From assembly GCA_964236535.1 (NCBI GenBank), contig CAXSEF010000008.1:10592-74591 (forward strand): a DNA stretch of 64,000 bases. Reading direction: 5' to 3'. The position numbers were made by a program, and so were the translations under genes. The DNA is from CAXSEF01 sp964236535 (GTDB lineage: Bacteria > Pseudomonadota > Alphaproteobacteria > Acetobacterales > Acetobacteraceae). Positions 58,799-64,000 of the stretch are shown here, piece by piece (position 1 is the stretch's first letter; the number at the start of each line of letters is the position of its first letter). The notes under the pieces were generated by a model. That model did not search any database. It saw nothing but the letters and a program-made list of their open reading frames with translations, and was not told the origin of the DNA.

Positions 58799-59577
58799 GG
58801 CCGGCTCACCGCAGCGGGAGGGCCAGGACGAAACAACGCCGGTATCGTGGCGGGCGGCAACCGCCCGATGGTGTCAAGCCGGTCGTGCGGCGCGGGCCTG
58901 CCCGGAACCGCCGGGGTCGGACGGCACGGCCCGGGGCCCCACGGGTTCGGCACGCGCATGCGGGCCAGCAGCCAGGCCTCGCGCAGTTCCATGCGACGCG
59001 CCTCGCCGGCACCGTGATGATCATGCCCGCGCAGGTGTAGGGCGCCATGCAGCACCAGGTGGGCGAGGTGGTGCGCCGGACGCCGGCCGGCAGCCTGCGC
59101 CTCGTGCCGCACCACGTCGAACGCCAGGACGATGTCACCGCCCGGCTCGCCCACCGCCGCCTCGAAGGTCAACACGTTGGTCGACGCGTTGCGTCCGCGA
59201 TAGCGCGCGTTCAGGCGGCGGACCGCTCCCCCCGTGGTCAGCAGCACGCTGCCCGCACCGCCGCCGAGCCGGGCGGCACGAGCAACCACGAGCCGTGCGC
59301 CCGGCACCAGCCGATGCCAGCGCCGGTCCGCGACGATCAGCTCGGGCTCCAGCAGCGGGAAGCCCGCGGCGCCAGGCATGCCGCGCGGCCGCGATGCGCC
59401 TTTGGCCCTGCCCGCCGGTCGCGCGTCCGGTGCGTCCGCAGCGTCCAGGCCCCCGGCATCGTCCGCCGCGGCGGACCGTGTCGTCCGACGCCGCGCCGGG
59501 GCGTGAGCGGCAGCCTCGATGCGGCCGACGGATTCCGGCTCCGCGCGCGCGGAGCCGCCTCTAGTTCGTGGCATCAT
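58795..59577 (-). CDS. ybeY: Endoribonuclease YbeY
   Basis: YbeY is a zinc RNase for 16S rRNA 3' end maturation and ribosome quality control. The signature HLAHLVLHGALHLRGHDHH holds the three metal-binding histidines; RYRGRNASTNVLTFEA is the other conserved text. An ATGATG at 59577-59572 overlaps the phoH end by up to 17 nt and gives a 260-residue protein whose first 66 residues are low-complexity Arg/Ala-rich text. A later ATG at 59379 gives a 194-residue protein nearer the usual length but lacks a ribosome site. I keep the overlapping start because the other junctions of this operon overlap. The C-terminal 50 residues are also unconserved. Confidence 0.87.
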   Translation of the reverse strand: MMPRTRGGSARAEPESVGRIEAAAHAPARRRTTRSAAADDAGGLDAADAPDARPAGRAKGASRPRGMPGAAGFPLLEPELIVADRRWHRLVPGARLVVARAARLGGGAGSVLLTTGGAVRRLNARYRGRNASTNVLTFEAAVGEPGGDIVLAFDVVRHEAQAAGRRPAHHLAHLVLHGALHLRGHDHHGAGEARRMELREAWLLARMRVPNPWGPGPCRPTPAVPGRPAPHDRLDTIGRLPPATIPALFRPGPPAAVSRP

Positions 59578-60901
59578 CGTCCGATCTCGTGCGCGAGCCC
59601 TCGCCAGGCGTGGTCGCGGCAGCACCCGGCCGATCCAGACCCTGCCGGCCCTCGGCGTCAGGGTCGCCACGCCGCGCCGGCGTGACCCCGGACCGCGCGT
59701 CGTCGCGCGGGGCAGCGCCCGCCCGATCGTAGGCGTCGACGATCCGTGCGACCAGCGGGTGACGCACGACGTCGCGGCTGGTGAACCGTGTGACGCCGAT
59801 GCCGGCAATCCCCTCCAGGGTCGCCACGGCATCGCGCAGCCCGGACGGCATGTTGGCCGGCAGGTCGACCTGCGTCAGGTCGCCGGTGATGACCATGCGG
59901 GTGCCCTCGCCCATACGGGTCAGCACCATCTTCATCTGCGCCGGGGTGGTGTTCTGCGCCTCGTCGAGGATGACGAAGGCGTGGCTCAGGGTGCGGCCGC
60001 GCATGAAGGCGAGCGGGGCCACCTCGATCTCGCCGGTGCCCATGCGGCGGATCACCTGCTCGCCGGGCATCATGTCGTGCAGCGCGTCGTACAGCGGCCG
60101 CAGGTAGGGGTCGACCTTCTCCTTCAGGTCGCCCGGCAGGAAGCCGAGCCGCTCGCCCGCCTCCACCGCCGGACGCGACAGCACGATGCGGTCGACCTGG
60201 TTGGACTGCAGCATCGCCACCGCCTGCGCCACCGCGAGATAGGTCTTGCCGGTCCCGGCCGGACCCAGCGCGAACACCATCTCGTGCCGGCCGAGCATCT
60301 CCATGTAGGCGGTCTGCCCGGGCGAGCGTGGCCCGACCGCGCCGCGCTTGGTGTGGATCGCCGGCAGGTCGGCGAGCGGCAGACGCGGGCCGTCCTCGCG
60401 TGCCTCGTCGGCGCGGCCCACGGCCCTCCCGCCGCGCGACCTGTCCTCGCGCCCGGACAGGCTGCGTCCCCGGCTGCCCTCGCGTCCCGCCAGCGCACCG
60501 CCCGCCGGGCGGAACGCTGTCGCCGGTCCGTCCGGCTCGCTGAGCCGGATCACCGCGTCGATCTCGCCCAGCCGGATGCTCTCGCCCCGCTCCAGCCGAC
60601 GGTACAGCCCGGTCAGCGCCGCCTGCGCCAGATCCACCCGGTCCGGCGCGCCGGAGATCGCCACCCGGTTGCCGCGGCAGGCCAGCCGCACGCCAAGACC
60701 CTGTTCCAGCCGCACCAGATGCCGGTCATGGTCGCCCAGCAGCAGCGACAGCAGCGCGTTGTCGTCGAACTGCAGGGTCGCCGTGCGCGAGGGCTGCACG
60801 GACGGCGCGGCCAACCCTGCCATCACGATGGCGCCACCCGGACCCGGGGCGCCTGCGGCAGGGGGAGACTGGATGTTCGTGACGTCGGTCTGGTTGATCA
60901 A
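59561..60901 (-). CDS. phoH: PhoH family protein (PhoL type)
   Basis: PhoH-like proteins are cytoplasmic ATPases with a helicase-like core, tied to RNA metabolism and phosphate starvation. The 446-residue product has Walker A in FALGPAGTGKTYLAVAQA, Walker B in AFVILDEAQNTTPAQMK and the downstream GDLTQVDLP. The N-terminal KH-like part (LARNR-type nucleic-acid text, LGVRLACRGNRVAISGA) is present. A charged Arg/Gly insert of about 35 residues lies near 60400-60500, and there is a long polar C-terminus. The start is a TTG at 60901 that overlaps the miaB stop (TTGA) and has a strong ribosome site (aggagag, 8 nt upstream); the open frame beyond it is antiphase to miaB and not coding. Confidence 0.92.
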   Translation of the reverse strand: MINQTDVTNIQSPPAAGAPGPGGAIVMAGLAAPSVQPSRTATLQFDDNALLSLLLGDHDRHLVRLEQGLGVRLACRGNRVAISGAPDRVDLAQAALTGLYRRLERGESIRLGEIDAVIRLSEPDGPATAFRPAGGALAGREGSRGRSLSGREDRSRGGRAVGRADEAREDGPRLPLADLPAIHTKRGAVGPRSPGQTAYMEMLGRHEMVFALGPAGTGKTYLAVAQAVAMLQSNQVDRIVLSRPAVEAGERLGFLPGDLKEKVDPYLRPLYDALHDMMPGEQVIRRMGTGEIEVAPLAFMRGRTLSHAFVILDEAQNTTPAQMKMVLTRMGEGTRMVITGDLTQVDLPANMPSGLRDAVATLEGIAGIGVTRFTSRDVVRHPLVARIVDAYDRAGAAPRDDARSGVTPARRGDPDAEGRQGLDRPGAAATTPGEGSRTRSDDDATN

Positions 60902-62475
60902 GCGCAGGCTCTCTCCTGGTCTGAACCGATATGTGGCGCGGCGAGGGACGATCCCTGCAGCGAGTTGGGGTGCCCGGCCGCGATCCGCACCTCCACCAGC
61001 CGGCCGACCAGCGAAGCCGGCCCGTCGAGGTGCACCGGCTGCAGGTAGGGCGAGCGGCCGGCGATCTGGCCGGGGTGGCGCCCGGCTCCCGTCACCAGCA
61101 CCTCCAGGCTGCGCCCGGTGCACGCCGTGTTGAACGCGGCCTGCTGGGCGCGCAGCAGCGCCTGCAGCGACTGCAGCCTCTCGTCGCGCACCGCCTCGGG
61201 GACCTGGGCCGGCGCACCGGCAGCCGGGGTGCCCGGACGCGCCGAATACTTGAAGCTGAACGCCTGGGCGAACCCCACCCGTTCCACGAGCCGCAAGGTG
61301 GCCGCATGGTCGGCGTCGGTCTCGCCGGGATGGCCGGTGATGAAGTCGGACGACAGCGCGAGGTCGGGCCTGGCGTCGCGCAGCCGGTCGACCAGCCGCA
61401 GGTAGTCGTCCGCGGTATGGCGGCGGTTCATCGCCGCAAGCACGCGATCGGAACCCGACTGCACGGGCAGATGCAGGAACGGCATCAGCTGCGGCAGGTC
61501 GCGATGCGCGTCGACCAGGCAGTCCGCGGCAGCGACCTTGCAGAAAGCGGCCGCAGGGGACGCACCGGCCGCCGTGCCGCGCGCGCCCGAACCCGCCCCG
61601 TCCGAACCCGCCGCGCCCGGACCGGTCAGTGCCCCATCCATGTCGGCGGGGTGCGACGTGGTGTAGCGCAGCCGCAGCACGCCCGGGATGTCGGCCAGCG
61701 CGCGCAGCAGCCGGGCGAGGCTCCAGTCGCGGCCGTCCGGGCCCTCGCCGTGATACGCGTTGACGTTCTGCCCGAGCAGGACGATCTCGCGGCTGCCCTG
61801 GGCGACCAGCCGGCGCGCCTCCGCCAGCACCGCGAGCGCCGGGCGGCTCGACTCGGACCCCCGCGTGTACGGCACCACGCAGAACGAGCAGAACCTGTCG
61901 CACCCCTCCTGCACGGTGAGAAACGCGCTCACCCCCTGCGGCGCCGCGGCATCGGGCAGGTGGTCGAACTTCTGCTCGGCCGGGAAATCGGTCTCGATCA
62001 CCGCGCCGGCCGCCCGCGCCGCGCGCGCGACCATCTCCGGCAGGCGATGGTAGGTCTGCGGCCCGAGCACGATGTCCACGTACGGCGCGCGGGCCAGGAT
62101 CTCCGCGCCTTCCGCCTGCGCCACGCAGCCGGCGACCGCCAGGATGGTGCGCTCGCCGCGTTCGCTGCGGGCCTGCTTGATCAGACGCAGCCGCCCCAGC
62201 TCGGAGAACACCTTCTCGGCCGCACGGTCGCGGATGTGGCAGGTGTTGAGCACGATCATGTCCGCGTCGTCCGGCCCCGCCGCCGGCCCGTAGCCGATCG
62301 GCGCCAGCACGTCGGCCATCCGCAGGCTGTCGTAGACGTTCATCTGGCATCCCCACGTGATCACGTGCAGACGCTGCCGCAGGGCAGGGGCGGGCGGCTC
62401 GAGGTCGGGCGGCTCGAGGTCGGGCGGGTCGAGGTCGGGCGCGCCGACGTCGTTGGGGGTCGGCGACGGAGTCAT
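60898..62475 (-). CDS. miaB: tRNA-2-methylthio-N6-dimethylallyladenosine synthase
   Basis: MiaB adds a methylthio group to i6A37 of tRNAs by radical SAM chemistry. The N-terminal UPF0004 domain has its three Cys in ITWGCQMNVYDS, IVLNTCHIRDRA and AVAGCVAQAEG; the radical SAM cluster is in CDRFCSFCVVPYTRG; TRAM follows at the end. Two oddities are visible. The N-terminus carries tandem Asp-Leu-Pro-Pro units. A roughly 35-residue Gly/Ala/Ser insert splits the usual SHPxDM...DCLI stretch, between SHPADMDGALTG and AADCLVDAHRDLPQLMP. At 525 residues it is longer than the usual 440-480. It heads the miaB-phoH-ybeY-corC operon. Confidence 0.93.
   Translation of the reverse strand: MTPSPTPNDVGAPDLDPPDLEPPDLEPPAPALRQRLHVITWGCQMNVYDSLRMADVLAPIGYGPAAGPDDADMIVLNTCHIRDRAAEKVFSELGRLRLIKQARSERGERTILAVAGCVAQAEGAEILARAPYVDIVLGPQTYHRLPEMVARAARAAGAVIETDFPAEQKFDHLPDAAAPQGVSAFLTVQEGCDRFCSFCVVPYTRGSESSRPALAVLAEARRLVAQGSREIVLLGQNVNAYHGEGPDGRDWSLARLLRALADIPGVLRLRYTTSHPADMDGALTGPGAAGSDGAGSGARGTAAGASPAAAFCKVAAADCLVDAHRDLPQLMPFLHLPVQSGSDRVLAAMNRRHTADDYLRLVDRLRDARPDLALSSDFITGHPGETDADHAATLRLVERVGFAQAFSFKYSARPGTPAAGAPAQVPEAVRDERLQSLQALLRAQQAAFNTACTGRSLEVLVTGAGRHPGQIAGRSPYLQPVHLDGPASLVGRLVEVRIAAGHPNSLQGSSLAAPHIGSDQERACA
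62394..62438. repeat. Three 15-bp tandem repeats inside miaB
   Basis: Three consecutive units of gcggctcgaggtcgg (the third with one change) lie at 62394-62438. On the coding strand they encode repeated Pro-Pro-Asp-Leu-Glu/Asp units near residues 14-28 of MiaB. As in-frame 15-bp units, copy changes would not shift the reading frame. Confidence 0.9.
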
Positions 62476-62788
62476 TGGCGCACTGTCCCTGAGCCAGCCG
62501 GTGCAGTCCGGCGGACGTCTCGGGAGAAAGCGGGCCGGCCCGCGGGCAAGTCAACCCTGAGGCGTTCGATCCGCAGCGGGTGCGATCCTGTCCAAGACGC
62601 GCAGTCTCGCAGAGCGCACCGGTGGCATGTCAAGGGTTTCGCGCAGCGTCGACCCGGTCGGCAGCCGAAGCGTGCGCTCTGCCCGGACCCGCCGACGCGC
62701 GGCGCCCCCTGCGTCCTGGCGGTGGACAGGCCCGTGCGCCGACGAACGAGCACGCGCCCGAACGCGTCCGGGTGGTCGGCCGGCGGCG
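62476..62788. other. Gap upstream of miaB, no gene seen
   Basis: The 313 bp between the end of the secreted repeat protein and miaB should contain the miaB promoter. An open frame (62472-62753, minus) encodes Arg/Cys-rich text with no family-like pattern and overlaps miaB, so I do not call it. No copy of the repeat family and no strong hairpin was noticed. Confidence 0.4.
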
Positions 62789-64000
62789 TCAGGCCACGCC
62801 GACCTGCCCCGCCCCCAGCGTCTGCACCCCGAACAGCGTCAGCTTCGTCCCGTCCGCGAGCGCCAGCGCCGTGCCGAACGACCCGTGGCTCGCCCCCGCC
62901 AGCGCCGCCTGCTCCTGCGCCGCGCTGAACCCGCGCAGCACCAGGTGGTCGGCCGCCTTCAGCCCCACCACCGCGTCCGTCCCGCCCAGCCCGAACACCA
63001 CGGTGAAGACATCCGCCCCGGTGCCCGCGAACGCCGTGCCGCTGCCCGCGCCGAACGCCACGGCCTCGGTCCCGCCGCCCTCCACGATCGTCGCCGCGCC
63101 GGCGCCGGCGACGAAGCTGTCCGTCGTCGGTCCGCCGAACGCCACGTCGCCCGCCGTCATGTCGAACGTGTTGGCCCCCGCGCCGCCCACCATGACGTCG
63201 CCGCCGCCCGCGCTGCCGTCGAACGTCGTGGCCAGCGTGCCGCCGAACATCAGGTCCGCGTTGCCGCCGCCGAGCGTCGTGTTGCCCGCGCCCGCCACCA
63301 GCACGCTGCCCCCGCCCAGGCCGCCCACCAGCGTGTCGCTCCCCGAGCCGCCGTACAGCGTGTCCGACCCCGCCCCGCCGCCTGCGAAGTACGACCCGCT
63401 GCCGGCAACGAACACCAGGTGCCCGCTGCCGCCCGCCACCGAGGCCTGCGGGCCCGACGCGAACACCGTGTCGTAGCCGCTCCCGGCATCGATCGTGTCC
63501 ATCCCCTGGCTCTCGATCAGGTCGAACCCGCCGGTCGCGTCGGTGACGACGCTCGACGCCGCCGGAGCCGTCACCGTCGTGCTGTTCGCCACGACGGAAT
63601 ACGCCCCGCCGGCCACGGTGATCGCCACCCCGGGCACGGCGGTGAACGTCCCGCCCGCGGAGAAATCCAGCGCCTCGCCCGCGGCCACCGGCGTGTAGGA
63701 CACCATCGCGATGTCGCTGCCGGCCGCCGCGTAGTCGCCGCCGCTCGCGTCCAGCATCGCAGCCCCTGCCGCGGCGCTGCCCGCGCTGACCACGAACGCG
63801 TTGCCGGTGAAGCCCACCACATAGAGCGTGCCGGAACCCAGCATCACGCCGTCATGCGTCACCGTCACCGCGACGCTGTTCGCCGCGTCGTTCACCGACT
63901 GCACGCTCGCCACGTCGCCGGCATACGTCGCCGCGTCCACCGTGCCCGCCGTGGAGACCGCCAGGCTCGTCACCGTCTCCGCGGCCCCGGTCCCGGACGT
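62789..64000 (-). CDS. Beta-strand repeat protein, probably secreted (5' end beyond the window)
   Basis: The frame runs open to the window edge, so only the last 403 residues are visible. They are Gly/Ala/Ser/Thr-rich repeats, with RTX-like blocks (GSGSDTLVGGLGGG; GAGNTTLGGGNADL) between about residues 180 and 330 of the visible part, and a C-terminal domain GADVFTVVFGLGG then GLKAADHLVLRGF and LADGTKLTLFGVQTL. The last part matches in layout the end of the protein at 17477-19762, so the two are related. Both lack any visible Sec signal at the end we see, and the RTX-like C-terminus suggests type I secretion. A possible GTG at 63973 is not taken as the start because family-like text continues upstream. 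Confidence 0.8.
   Translation of the reverse strand, partial: TSGTGAAETVTSLAVSTAGTVDAATYAGDVASVQSVNDAANSVAVTVTHDGVMLGSGTLYVVGFTGNAFVVSAGSAAAGAAMLDASGGDYAAAGSDIAMVSYTPVAAGEALDFSAGGTFTAVPGVAITVAGGAYSVVANSTTVTAPAASSVVTDATGGFDLIESQGMDTIDAGSGYDTVFASGPQASVAGGSGHLVFVAGSGSYFAGGGAGSDTLYGGSGSDTLVGGLGGGSVLVAGAGNTTLGGGNADLMFGGTLATTFDGSAGGGDVMVGGAGANTFDMTAGDVAFGGPTTDSFVAGAGAATIVEGGGTEAVAFGAGSGTAFAGTGADVFTVVFGLGGTDAVVGLKAADHLVLRGFSAAQEQAALAGASHGSFGTALALADGTKLTLFGVQTLGAGQVGVA

Noticed and set aside
60902..62554. Extension of the phoH frame upstream to 62554
   Set aside because: It overlaps the well-supported miaB gene in another frame, and the TTG at 60901 with its ribosome site explains the real start.
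62472..62753. Minus-strand frame upstream of miaB as a gene
   Set aside because: Arg/Cys-rich product, no ribosome site, overlap with the miaB start.

Overview
The window is high-GC DNA, dense with genes on both strands. It most resembles an alphaproteobacterium of the Rhodospirillales, probably family Acetobacteraceae. Supporting signs are an F0 ATP synthase operon with both b and b' subunits and no F1 genes beside it, the gene orders rplY-pth-ychF, ispH-thrB-rnhA and miaB-phoH-ybeY-corC, a three-subunit molybdenum aldehyde oxidoreductase, and secreted proteins rich in Gly/Ala/Ser beta-strand repeats. The family assignment is an inference from gene content and composition; there is no rRNA in the window.

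Layout. 1-5.9 kb: end of an MscS channel, an ABC-2 polysaccharide exporter pair, a SPOR-tailed lytic transglycosylase lipoprotein and UDP-glucose dehydrogenase, all cell-envelope functions. 6.1-9.7 kb: a small Lys-rich protein, nusG-secE with tRNA-Trp, and a GH15 glycosidase. 9.9-15.0 kb: four membrane subunits of a hydrogenase-4/complex I-like assembly with no catalytic subunits beside them. 15.1-19.8 kb: aldo/keto reductase, M19 dipeptidase, tRNA-Arg(CCT) and a large beta-strand repeat protein. 20.1-24.0 kb: a tightly packed four-gene carbohydrate cluster (CgeB-like glycosyltransferase, sugar nucleotidyltransferase, SAM methyltransferase, and a glycosidase whose TIM-barrel halves appear in swapped order). 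24.2-30.3 kb: CopA copper ATPase, FKBP, MYG1 family protein, MFS exporter. 30.6-35.5 kb: the prkA-yeaH-spoVR stress operon. 36.2-38.9 kb: ispH-thrB-rnhA. 39.0-40.0 kb: a lipoprotein and a GcvH-like protein without the lipoyl lysine. 40.3-43.1 kb: atpI-atpB-atpE-atpF'-atpF. 43.3-48.8 kb: histidine phosphatase, arginase, and a Mo/FAD/FeS oxidoreductase. 49.2-56.5 kb: rplY-pth-ychF, an OFA transporter with a 33-residue partner protein, an RlmM-like methyltransferase, a DUF423 protein and a proline iminopeptidase. 56.7-64 kb: a DUF4142 lipoprotein, corC-ybeY-phoH-miaB (read on the minus strand), and a second beta-strand repeat protein cut by the window edge.

The most striking non-genic structure is a family of at least eleven recognisable and three decayed copies of an intergenic repeat of about 120-250 bp. 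Each good copy carries several hairpins in a fixed order, occurs in either orientation, and most often sits between convergent gene ends. Some diverged copies keep the stems by changing both arms, which suggests selection on secondary structure. The best candidates for undescribed biology are this repeat family, the apparently circularly permuted glycosidase with its gene cluster, the orphan hydrogenase-like membrane module that has lost the usual proton-pumping residues, and the lysine-less GcvH-like protein.
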